12,485 nucleotides of DNA from Christensenella sp. UBA4636 (GCA_002405915.1 DHMS01000010.1:1-12485), one strand, 5' to 3'. Shown: positions 1 through 6,096, counted from the stretch's first letter. The notes: generated by a model from the letters alone, not told the origin. Made by a program: numbers and translations.

Positions 1-21
1 CAACATTTGACAAAGAACCTT

Positions 22-1194
22 TTATTTGAGATATTTTGCTTTGAGTTCTTCGGCGCGGTCGGTCTGCTCCCACGAGAAACCCTCTCTGCCGAAATGCCCG
101 TATGAAGCGGTAGCTTTGTATATAGGTTTCCTTAAATCGAGCTTTTCGATTATTGCGAGCGGGCGGAAATCGAATTCCTTTTCGATTATTTCGGAGAGCT
201 TTTCGTCGCTCAACTTGCCCGTGCCGTTGGTATCGACGAAGAGCGAAACGGGGCGCGCCACGCCTATCGCGTAAGCTACTTCTATTCTGCACTCCTTAGC
301 TAAGCCCGCTTTGACGATGTTCTTAGCGACGTATCTTGCATAGTACGCCGCGGAACGGTCAACCTTGGTCGGGTCCTTACCGGAGAACGCGCCGCCGCCG
401 TGCGGGCAGTAGCCGCCGTAAGTGTCGACGATGATTTTTCTACCCGTAAGTCCGCTGTCGGCTTTGGGTCCGCCTACTTCGAATCTGCCCGTCGGGTTGA
501 TGTAGATTTTCACATCCTTATTCATCATATCCGGGGCTATAACTTCGTTAACGACATATTTTAAAATATCCGCGCGGAGCTTTTCCGTTTCCACGGTATC
601 CGAATGTTGAGCGGAAACGACTATCGTATCGACCCCGACAAACTTGCCGTCGTCATATTCGACGGTAACTTGCGACTTGCCGTCCGGTCTTAAATACGGA
701 AGCGTTCCGTTCTTTCTGACTTCCGTGAGCTTTTTGGTGAGCTTATGAGCAAGAACAATCGCCATAGGCATAAGTTCTTCCGTTTCGTCGCACGCGTACC
801 CGAACATCATGCCCTGGTCGCCCGCGCCTACGCGGTCGTACTTATCGCCGCTCTTTCTATACTCCCACGAATTGTCTACGCCGAGCGCGATATCGGGGCT
901 TTGTTCGTTGATAGCCGTAATTATCGCGCAAGTGTCCGCGTCGAAGCCGTATTTCGCGCGGGAATAGCCTATCTCGCGGATAGTGTCGCGCGCAACTTTC
1001 TGGATATCGACGTAGCACTCGGTGGTTATTTCGCCGGTGATTAAGACTAAGCCCGTAGAAGCCATGCATTCGCAAGCTACTCTTGCGGTCGGGTCTTTTG
1101 CTAAGATAGCGTCAAGAACGGAATCGGAGATAAGGTCGCAAACCTTATCGGGATGCCCTTCCGTAACGCTTTCGCTGGTAAAGAATTTTTTCAT
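22..1194 (-). CDS. metK: S-adenosylmethionine synthetase (methionine adenosyltransferase)
   Basis: Makes S-adenosylmethionine from methionine and ATP, releasing phosphate and pyrophosphate; it is cytosolic and normally a tetramer. The 390-residue product is the usual full length. Visible family signatures are the N-terminal GHPDK (residues 13-17, containing the catalytic His14), GAGDQGMMFGYA (123-134), and the phosphate-binding glycine loop GGGAFSGKD (266-274) followed by PTKVDRSAAYYARY. The C-terminus has the conserved SYGHFGR and the tail usual in bacterial MetK. The ATG at 1194 is chosen because AAAGG lies five bases upstream and because MKKFFTSESVTEGHPDK is the canonical N-terminus. The gene is divergent from a radical-SAM gene, a SAM consumer. 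It has a consensus promoter and a 5' leader of roughly 55 bases with a hairpin that may act on translation. Only 21 bases follow the stop, so its terminator or any operon partner cannot be judged. Identification is very secure. Confidence 0.98.
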   Translation of the reverse strand: MKKFFTSESVTEGHPDKVCDLISDSVLDAILAKDPTARVACECMASTGLVLITGEITTECYVDIQKVARDTIREIGYSRAKYGFDADTCAIITAINEQSPDIALGVDNSWEYRKSGDKYDRVGAGDQGMMFGYACDETEELMPMAIVLAHKLTKKLTEVRKNGTLPYLRPDGKSQVTVEYDDGKFVGVDTIVVSAQHSDTVETEKLRADILKYVVNEVIAPDMMNKDVKIYINPTGRFEVGGPKADSGLTGRKIIVDTYGGYCPHGGGAFSGKDPTKVDRSAAYYARYVAKNIVKAGLAKECRIEVAYAIGVARPVSLFVDTNGTGKLSDEKLSEIIEKEFDFRPLAIIEKLDLRKPIYKATASYGHFGREGFSWEQTDRAEELKAKYLK

Positions 1195-1243
1195 ATTAAC
1201 CTTTATTAGCTTGCGCCCTTTGGATTTGTGGTCGGCGCAATCT
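1195..1243 (-). promoter_or_regulatory. metK leader hairpin with possible pseudoknot over the ribosome binding site
   Basis: In the metK mRNA the 5' arm TTGCGCC (1240-1234) pairs perfectly with GGCGCAA (1217-1211) around a 16-base loop. The stem extends by an A-G mismatch and two more pairs (1243-1242 with 1209-1208). The loop begins GACC (1233-1230), which can pair, with one G-U, to GGTT (1201-1198). That GGTT overlaps the AAAGG ribosome binding site. The layout is therefore a compact H-type pseudoknot that could hide the ribosome binding site. Small translational SAM riboswitches are known before metK in other lineages, but I do not recognise the conserved core of any named class here. The hairpin is seen in the sequence; the pseudoknot and any ligand sensing are inference. 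Confidence 0.4.
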
Positions 1244-1256
1244 TCGGTAGATTCTA

Positions 1257-1285
1257 ATTATATATCACTCTTGAAAAAATGTCAA
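1257..1285 (-). promoter_or_regulatory. metK sigma-A promoter (TTGACA-N17-TATAAT)
   Basis: Read on the minus strand, a perfect -35 TTGACA (1285-1280), a 17-base spacer and a perfect -10 TATAAT (1262-1257) lie upstream of metK. This predicts a start site near 1250 and a leader of about 55 bases. It is the closest match to consensus in the window. Its -35 is only about 10 bases from the -35 proposed for the divergent radical-SAM gene, so the two promoters are back to back. Confidence 0.85.
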
Positions 1286-1294
1286 AAGATTTGA

Positions 1295-1323
1295 TTGCTT
1301 TTACGCGGCATAAGTGTTAAAAT
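1295..1323 (+). promoter_or_regulatory. Radical-SAM gene promoter with extended -10
   Basis: A -35-like TTGCTT (1295-1300), a 17-base spacer and TAAAAT (1318-1323) are preceded by an extended -10 TG at 1315-1316. The predicted start site is around 1330, almost exactly at the ATG at 1332. That would give a leaderless or nearly leaderless mRNA. No purine-rich ribosome binding site is visible before the ATG. Confidence 0.55.
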
Positions 1324-1331
1324 GTACAAGT

Positions 1332-2216
1332 ATGAATACGATAGACAACCTTTACACGAACGACGCTTGCTTTTTATGCCCTAACCTATGCGGCGCGGCG
1401 CGAGCGAAAACCGCCGGCAGATGCGGCGTTACAAACCAAATAAAGATAGCAAAGTACTATCTTCACCGCTACGAAGAACCTATAATTTCGGGCGAAAAGG
1501 GCGCGGGAACGGTATTCTTTTGCGGTTGCTCGCTACAATGCGCGTTCTGCCAGAACTACGAAGTGAGCCGCAACAAGCGCGGAAAAACCGTAACTGTAAA
1601 AGAGCTTGCGGAAATTTTCAAGCGGCTCGAAGAGGACGGCGCGGCGACGATAGACCTCGTTACACCCACGCAATATTCGCTACAAATCGCCGAAGCGCTC
1701 GATATTTACAAGCCGAAAATCCCCGTCGTGTACAACACGCACGGCTACGAAAGGACGGAGGTTTTAGAGATAATCGACAAATACGTCGATATTTACTTGC
1801 CCGACTTAAAGTATTATTCGCCCGCCCGCGCAAAGCGTTACTGCGGAAAAGAAAATTATTTCGCCGTCGCCATAAAAGCAATCGAATTTATGATAAAGCG
1901 TAAACCTATCATAGAAGAGGACGGCAAATTAAAGCAAGGCGTTATCGTACGGCACCTCGTTCTGCCCGAAAATCTCGACGAAACGGGCAAAATTTTGACC
2001 GCTTTAAAGCCGATTATCGGCGACGCGTACCTTTCTATTATGTCGCAATACACGCCGTTCGGAAAAATCGACGGACTAAAAGAGCTTCAACGCAAAATCA
2101 CCCGTCGCGAATATGCGCGGGCGGTAGAAAAAGCCGAAAGCCTCGGGTTTGAAAAGGTGTTTTTGCAAGAATTTTCCTCGCAAAGCGAAGAATTTATTCC
2201 CGATTGGGATTTTTGA
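1332..2216 (+). CDS. PflX/COG1313-type radical-SAM iron-sulfur protein
   Basis: A 294-residue radical-SAM protein related to pyruvate-formate-lyase activating enzymes. The cluster motif is CX3CX2C (Cys66, Cys70, Cys73, within FFCGCSLQCAFCQN), which binds the 4Fe-4S cluster that cleaves SAM. Before it lies a second cysteine set (CFLCPNLC at 13-20 and GRCGV at 30-33), typical of the PflX-like branch and probably binding another metal or cluster. Downstream, TPTQYSLQIAEAL, VYNTHGYER and DIYLPDLKYY resemble the barrel strands of this family. The substrate of the PflX branch is not established and no glycyl-radical enzyme gene is in view, so I do not assign a specific reaction. The ATG at 1332 is preferred over the in-frame GTG at 1314 because the conserved cysteine region starts soon after it and the GTG falls inside the -10 box. 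The gene is divergent from metK, the source of its cofactor, and is followed by a strong terminator. Confidence 0.9.
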   Translation: MNTIDNLYTNDACFLCPNLCGAARAKTAGRCGVTNQIKIAKYYLHRYEEPIISGEKGAGTVFFCGCSLQCAFCQNYEVSRNKRGKTVTVKELAEIFKRLEEDGAATIDLVTPTQYSLQIAEALDIYKPKIPVVYNTHGYERTEVLEIIDKYVDIYLPDLKYYSPARAKRYCGKENYFAVAIKAIEFMIKRKPIIEEDGKLKQGVIVRHLVLPENLDETGKILTALKPIIGDAYLSIMSQYTPFGKIDGLKELQRKITRREYARAVEKAESLGFEKVFLQEFSSQSEEFIPDWDF

Positions 2217-2307
2217 GTTTTTCCTCGACGAGCATTTTTGTGAGCTTTGCACATGTTTTAGGGCTTGCGTACTTTAAAAGTTTTTCTATTTCCTCTTGAC
2301 TTAACAT
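2194..2307 (-). CDS. Possible 37-residue small protein, unrecognised
   Basis: An open frame from the ATG at 2307 encodes a charged, likely helical peptide that begins MLSQEEIEKLLKYASPKTC and continues with an AKLTKMLVEEKL segment having hydrophobic residues at helix-like spacing. Codon choice resembles the neighbouring genes. It overlaps the 3' end of the radical-SAM gene by 23 bases on the opposite strand and lies just beyond the convergent terminator. Evidence against it: no ribosome binding site precedes the ATG, and the terminator hairpin lies between it and the hydrolase gene upstream on the same strand. The frame stays open upstream to a TTG at 2394, but that extension runs through the terminator hairpin. 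I do not recognise a family, and chance opening of this length is quite possible. Confidence 0.25.
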   Translation of the reverse strand: MLSQEEIEKLLKYASPKTCAKLTKMLVEEKLKNPNRE

Positions 2308-2318
2308 AAAAATATTAT

Positions 2319-2362
2319 GAGCCGAAAGCTTGGTTTTTAAGCAATCGGCTCGTATTTTTTTT
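2319..2362 (+). terminator. Rho-independent terminator between convergent genes
   Basis: GAGCCGA (2319-2325) pairs with TCGGCTC (2345-2351). An inner stem GCTT (2328-2331) pairs with AAGC (2339-2342) across small symmetric internal loops. The hairpin is followed by GTA and a run of eight T (2355-2362), which suits termination of the radical-SAM transcript about 100 bases past its stop. On the minus strand the same hairpin is followed by a weaker T-rich stretch, so it may also end the hydrolase transcript. Confidence 0.8.
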
Positions 2363-2422
2363 ATTGAAAAGTTATTTTGTTTTCGCCATATCAAGAGATT
2401 TTCGCGCTTTTTTGCGCAACGC

Positions 2423-3316
2423 TTAGCAAAGGTGTTTTAAGAAGCCCAAAATAAAGAGGCTTGCTTCCTCGCGCGAAACGTCGTTTAAAAACTCGTGCCG
2501 TACGCCCTCGAAAAGTCTGAGCGTTACATCCTTTACGCCCGCTTTTTTATACGTTTCGTAAAGCCGTTTTACGGACTTGCCGTAATCGCCCACGGGGTCG
2601 GTATCGCCGCTCATTATGAGTATCGGCTTGTCCTTATCCAAAGAAGCGAGCGATTGCTTTTTATAAATGGTCTTTAATCCTTTGAAAAAGTACTTATAGA
2701 AGTTATAACTGCACACAAACGAGCATTTAGAATCGCTTGCATATCTCTCGGCTTCGCGCGGGATAGAAGAAATAAAGCTACCGCCGAGCTTTTTTTCGTA
2801 CGCGTCGAACGTTAATTTTTTAATAAGTTTCGCGGGTTTATCTTTGCCCTTAAACTTCCAGCCGATATCGGCGACGATTTTGCCCGCCGTCACCTGAATG
2901 CCGTCCATTCTCGCGGTGCCGCCCAAAATGGTGCCTTCCGCGTTTTCGGGGTAAAGCTCGATATAGCGTTGCGTTAAAAACGAGCCGTAGCTATGCCCCA
3001 TTATCACGAGCTTTAAATCGGGATAGGTTTCGCGGCAATAATCCGAGAGTGTGGCGATATCCTTTATCGTGTCCTCCCACATATCGCCCTCGCAATAGCC
3101 GAGCGTGTCCGGGTCGGTAAAGCCATGCCCTCTATGGTCGTCCATTATGACGAGATAGCCTTGCGAAGCGAGATAATTGCCGATAAAATCGTATCTTCCC
3201 GCATGCTCGACCATGCCGTGTACAATCTGCAAAATGCCTTTCGGATAGCCGCTCGGAGCGTATTCCGTAACCGCGATTTGTTTACCGTCGTGCGCGGTAA
3301 GCGTAATTCTTTTCAT
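2423..3316 (-). CDS. Alpha/beta hydrolase, monoacylglycerol-lipase-like (serine hydrolase)
   Basis: A 297-residue alpha/beta-hydrolase of the monoglyceride lipase / serine aminopeptidase S33 type. Visible features in order are HGMVEHAGRY (33-42), which matches the HG..EH..RY oxyanion region of monoacylglycerol lipases; DDHRGHG (59-65); the nucleophile elbow GHSYGS with Ser109; and the acid in SGDTDPVG (Asp240) with the catalytic base in RHEFLND (His274). No signal peptide is seen, so it is probably cytosolic. The ATG at 3316 is chosen because GAGGTG lies five bases upstream; an in-frame GTG at 3322 would overlap that site. It follows a glycerol-kinase-like gene by 61 bases with no convincing promoter between, suggesting co-transcription. 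That context fits a lipase releasing glycerol from monoacylglycerol for the kinase, but the substrate is inferred; a lysophospholipase or other esterase is possible. Confidence 0.85.
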   Translation of the reverse strand: MKRITLTAHDGKQIAVTEYAPSGYPKGILQIVHGMVEHAGRYDFIGNYLASQGYLVIMDDHRGHGFTDPDTLGYCEGDMWEDTIKDIATLSDYCRETYPDLKLVIMGHSYGSFLTQRYIELYPENAEGTILGGTARMDGIQVTAGKIVADIGWKFKGKDKPAKLIKKLTFDAYEKKLGGSFISSIPREAERYASDSKCSFVCSYNFYKYFFKGLKTIYKKQSLASLDKDKPILIMSGDTDPVGDYGKSVKRLYETYKKAGVKDVTLRLFEGVRHEFLNDVSREEASLFILGFLKHLC

Positions 3317-3377
3317 ATTCACACCTCGTATAATATTTTTTAGAATTTACATTCGTTAGGGATTGCATTCTTTATCG

Positions 3378-4826
3378 CTAAGCTTCGTAAACGCAGCGTT
3401 TGACTGCTGATAAATATTTTTCGTATGCTTCGTCGTCGCGTTTGCCCGGCTTATAAAGGACGAAAGCTTCGTTATCACAAGGCTTTTTTATGCCGAGGGT
3501 GTTTAAAGCAAGCCGTATTGCGCCGAAAACGGTGGCTTCGCTCGAAGCGGGAACGATAACTTCTTTGCCGAGTTGGTCGGCTTGATACTGCATTAAAAAT
3601 CCGTTTGCGGAAGCTCCGCCGTCGGCTTTAATGACTTTGAGCTTCGCTCCGCTTTCATTTTCCATCAATTCTATGAGTTGACGAGCGGAAAACGCCATCG
3701 ATTCGAGCGCGGCGCGGACGATATGCGCCTTAGTCGAACCTCGGGTAAGCCCCGTTATAAGCCCCATCGAATCGCTTTTCCAGTGCGGCGCGCCAAGCCC
3801 CGTAAACGCAGGGACAAAGCACACGCCGTCGCTTGACGGAACGGACTTTGCAAGCGCTTCGCTCTCCGCGGCGGTCGTTATAACGCCGAGCTTATCTCTG
3901 AGCCACTGCACGGCGGTACCAGCGTTGAAAACGCTGCCCTCTAACGCATAAACGGTCTTTTTGCCCGTTCTAAAAGCTATTGCCGATATAAGCCCGCTTT
4001 TCGATTTTGCAAACTTTTCGCCTGTGTTAAAAAGCATGAAAAGCCCCGTGCCGTAAGTGACTTTAGCAGAACCCGCCGAAAAGCAACCTTGCCCGTAAAG
4101 CGCGGCTTGCTGGTCGCCGACAACGCCGGCGATAGGCACGTTTTTTCCGCCTAAATCTACGTAGCCCGCTATCTCGTCGTTATCGATAACGCGCGGCAAA
4201 ACGCTTTCTTCAATGCCGAAAATATCGAGCAATTCTTTGTCGTAGGACAGAGTTTTTATATTATAAAGCATTGTGCGCGATGCGTTTGTAACGTCGGTTA
4301 CGAAGCTTTTTAAGCCCGTAAGGCGGTATATGAGATACGCGTCTACGGTGCCGACCATAAGCCTGCCTTTTTTCCTCGCCGCCTTGACCTTTTCGGAATT
4401 ATCGAGAAGCCAGCGGATTTTACTTGCGGAAAAATATGCGTCGACAACCAAGCCCGTTTTGTCCGTTATAGTCCTTTTTGCCTCTTCGCTTAAAGCTTCG
4501 CAGTACTCCTTAGTGCGGCGGCATTGCCAGATAATCGCGTTATAGAGGGGTTTACCGGTAAGAGAATCCCAGCAAACGACAGTTTCGCGCATGTTGGTTA
4601 TGGCAAGGGCTAAGATATCTTCGCCCTCTAACTTGTCCGCAGCTTCCTCCAAGCAAAGGGAAGCCGCAAGGAAAATTTCTTCCGCGTCTTCTTCCACCCA
4701 ACCTATCTTAGGATAAAACTGTTCGGTGCTTTTTTGTTTGACCATGGTAAGTTCGCCGCTATCCGCGTTATAAACGGCGGAGCGAACGGAAGTCGTTCCC
4801 ACGTCAAGCCCTATAACGTAACCCAT
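3378..4826 (-). CDS. glpK: Glycerol-kinase-like FGGY carbohydrate kinase
   Basis: A 482-residue FGGY-family kinase that most closely resembles glycerol kinase, which makes sn-glycerol-3-phosphate from glycerol and ATP. Residues matching glycerol contacts in characterised GlpK are present: Arg80 and Glu81 (NMRET), Trp100 (IIWQCRRT), Tyr131 (AYFSASK) and Asp238 with Gln239 (GDQQAALYG). The N-terminal phosphate loop is GLDVGTTSVR, and the C-terminal FGGY signature is in the GLGAPHWKSDSMGLITGL region. Other family matches include TNASRTMLYNI, TYGTGLFML and DGGASANGFLMQ. Differences from classic GlpK are Val9 where DQGTTS has Gln, Met79 where NQRE has Gln, Ala130 before the tyrosine, and a slightly short C-terminus without the usual GFW. 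AAAGGTGG precedes the ATG at 4826. It heads a likely two-gene unit with the lipase-like hydrolase. Family is certain; glycerol as substrate is likely but not proven. Confidence 0.87.
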   Translation of the reverse strand: MGYVIGLDVGTTSVRSAVYNADSGELTMVKQKSTEQFYPKIGWVEEDAEEIFLAASLCLEEAADKLEGEDILALAITNMRETVVCWDSLTGKPLYNAIIWQCRRTKEYCEALSEEAKRTITDKTGLVVDAYFSASKIRWLLDNSEKVKAARKKGRLMVGTVDAYLIYRLTGLKSFVTDVTNASRTMLYNIKTLSYDKELLDIFGIEESVLPRVIDNDEIAGYVDLGGKNVPIAGVVGDQQAALYGQGCFSAGSAKVTYGTGLFMLFNTGEKFAKSKSGLISAIAFRTGKKTVYALEGSVFNAGTAVQWLRDKLGVITTAAESEALAKSVPSSDGVCFVPAFTGLGAPHWKSDSMGLITGLTRGSTKAHIVRAALESMAFSARQLIELMENESGAKLKVIKADGGASANGFLMQYQADQLGKEVIVPASSEATVFGAIRLALNTLGIKKPCDNEAFVLYKPGKRDDEAYEKYLSAVKRCVYEA

Positions 4827-4865
4827 ATTTCCACCTTTGTATATAATTTTAAAGACTTTATATAT

Positions 4866-4894
4866 ATTTTACTATAAATTAAAAAGGATTTCAA
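4866..4894 (-). promoter_or_regulatory. Glycerol-kinase promoter (TTGAAA-N17-TAAAAT)
   Basis: On the minus strand, TTGAAA (4894-4889) and TAAAAT (4871-4866) are separated by exactly 17 bases, predicting a start near 4859. An 11-base palindrome TAAAGACTTTA (4850-4860) sits at the predicted start and could be an operator. The -35 lies inside a 20-base tandem repeat, so a second copy of TTGAAA sits 20 bases further upstream. I saw no clear catabolite-response element. Confidence 0.7.
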
Positions 4895-4915
4895 GAAATT
4901 AAAAAGTATTTCAAG
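4876..4915. repeat. 20-base tandem repeat, two copies, in the kinase-murG gap
   Basis: Copy 1 (4876-4895) and copy 2 (4896-4915) read AAATTAAAAAG-G/T-ATTTCAAG and differ at a single base (4887 versus 4907). The 20-base period is close to two helical turns. Copy 1 supplies the -35 of the kinase promoter on the minus strand; copy 2 is just upstream of it. The repeat could be a duplicated regulator site or a simple slippage product. Confidence 0.85.
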
Positions 4916-4919
4916 ACAT

Positions 4920-4950
4920 TTAACAAAAAAACGTAATTTTTATTCATAAT
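4920..4950 (+). promoter_or_regulatory. Tentative murG promoter abutting the start codon
   Basis: The best plus-strand match is TTAACA (4920-4925) and CATAAT (4945-4950) with a 19-base spacer. It would start transcription around 4957, at the murG ATG at 4958. No ribosome binding site is visible in the AT-rich sequence before that ATG. The long spacer makes this a weaker call than the other promoters here; a TAATTT at 4934-4939 is an alternative -10. Confidence 0.35.
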
Positions 4951-4976
4951 ATATACTATGAAAAACGTAATTTTTA
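4927..4976 (+). repeat. 16-base direct repeat straddling the murG start codon
   Basis: AAAAACGTAATTTTTA occurs at 4927-4942 and again, identically, at 4961-4976, where it encodes the first residues after the initiator Met (KNVIF). Start-to-start distance is 34 bases. Each copy has inverted A5/T5 arms around CGTAA. The second copy is constrained by the conserved MurG N-terminus, so the upstream copy is the unexplained one. Confidence 0.8.
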
Positions 4977-6031
4977 CAGGCGGAGGCACCGCAGGGCATG
5001 TTACGCCCTTTTTTGCGGTCGCGCCGTACCTTGAAAGAGAGCTTAACCCGATATTCGTAGGGCGAAGCGACGGGCTTGAAAAACGAATGGTCGACGGCAC
5101 GTTCGAATATATGAGCATATGTGCGCCTAAGCTTTACCGCGGAATAAAGCTAAGCAACCTTGCGATACCGTTTAAGCTTATATCTGCCGTGAGCGATGCC
5201 AAGGAAATTTTGAAAAAGACGGAAGCTAAGGTCGTGTTTTCAAAGGGCGGGTATGTCGCCTTGCCCGTCTGCCTTGCGGCGTTCTCTCTCGATATCCCCG
5301 TGGTTATTCACGAATCGGACTTTTCGCCCGGGCTTACCACAAAATTGACTGCAAGCAAAGCAAAATTCGTTTTGACGAGCTTTCCTGCATGTGCGAAAAA
5401 ATTCAAGAACGGCGTATACGTCGGTCCGCCGATAAGGGAAAGTTTACTAAAAACCGTGAGCGATACTGACAACTCTCTTTTAAAAGCTTTGCGGAAAAAC
5501 GGCGGCAAAAAGTCCGCCTATAAGCCCGTTATCCTCGTTTTCGGCGGCGGAAGCGGCGCGAAAACCATAAACGAAATTACACTCAAAAACCTAAATATGC
5601 TCACATCTTCATACGATATTCTGCACATATGCGGCGACGGGCAAATGAAAGAAAAAACGGAAAAGCAAGGATACATGTCCGTGCCGTTCGTTACGGATAT
5701 GGCTAAGGCTTACTCTGCGGCGGACCTTGTCATAGCGCGGTGCGGGTCAAATTCCGCATGGGAAGTAACGGCAAGGGGCTTGCCCGCTTTGTATATTCCG
5801 CTCAAAAAAGCCACGCGCGGCGACCAGATACAGAACGCAAAATTCTTTACCGAAAGCGGCGCGGCGTTACAAGCCGACGAGGATACAGTCGACGGCGAAG
5901 AGTTATTGAGAAAACTCAACTTTTTGCGAAACAATTACGCTACCTACTCGCTTGCGGCAAAAAGCCTTTACCCCGGAAACGGAGCAAAGCGCATAGCGGA
6001 GATTATAAGCAAAATAGCGAAAAACGGCTAA
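4958..6031 (+). CDS. murG: MurG, UDP-GlcNAc:undecaprenyl-PP-MurNAc-pentapeptide GlcNAc transferase
   Basis: Transfers GlcNAc from UDP-GlcNAc to lipid I to make lipid II, at the cytoplasmic face of the membrane in peptidoglycan synthesis. The 357-residue length is normal for this GT-B enzyme. Landmarks are the N-terminal glycine loop GGGTAGH (8-14), VVFSKGGYV (92-100), HESDFSPGL (118-125), the C-domain loop FGGGSGAKTINE (195-206), and the UDP-GlcNAc region ARCGSNSAWEVTARGLPALY (260-279) with RGDQIQNA (287-294). The GGGTAGH, HESD and RGDQ variants match the branch often found in Clostridia outside the division/cell-wall cluster, and here it is indeed alone, with no mra, ftsW or murC neighbours. 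The ATG at 4958 gives exactly the conserved MKNVIFTGGG start but has no ribosome binding site; a -10-like element lies about 7 bases away. Only 94 bases separate it from the next gene, which has its own promoter. Confidence 0.95.
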   Translation: MKNVIFTGGGTAGHVTPFFAVAPYLERELNPIFVGRSDGLEKRMVDGTFEYMSICAPKLYRGIKLSNLAIPFKLISAVSDAKEILKKTEAKVVFSKGGYVALPVCLAAFSLDIPVVIHESDFSPGLTTKLTASKAKFVLTSFPACAKKFKNGVYVGPPIRESLLKTVSDTDNSLLKALRKNGGKKSAYKPVILVFGGGSGAKTINEITLKNLNMLTSSYDILHICGDGQMKEKTEKQGYMSVPFVTDMAKAYSAADLVIARCGSNSAWEVTARGLPALYIPLKKATRGDQIQNAKFFTESGAALQADEDTVDGEELLRKLNFLRNNYATYSLAAKSLYPGNGAKRIAEIISKIAKNG

Positions 6032-6067
6032 ACGCGGCGGCAAAGCAATAAAAAAGAGGTAAACTCG

Positions 6068-6096
6068 TTGACAAAACGCCCCGTATATGGTAGTAT
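6068..6096 (+). promoter_or_regulatory. WYL-regulator promoter (TTGACA-N17-TAGTAT)
   Basis: Perfect -35 TTGACA (6068-6073), 17-base spacer and -10 TAGTAT (6091-6096). The predicted start is near 6103, giving a leader of about 23 bases with GAGGTG before the ATG. Confidence 0.85.

Noticed and set aside
745..1044. A 99-codon plus-strand frame opposite metK
   Set aside because: Antisense shadow of a certain gene; no motif or ribosome binding site.
1195..1300. Classic SAM-I (S-box) riboswitch before metK
   Set aside because: The leader from the consensus promoter is only about 55 bases, too short for a SAM-I aptamer plus terminator, and no terminator T-run is present.
1314..1331. GTG start for the radical-SAM gene
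   Set aside because: The GTG overlaps the extended -10 element, so it would not be transcribed from that promoter; the ATG at 1332 is more consistent.
3317..3322. GTG start for the hydrolase
   Set aside because: It overlaps the GAGGTG that serves as ribosome binding site for the ATG six bases downstream.
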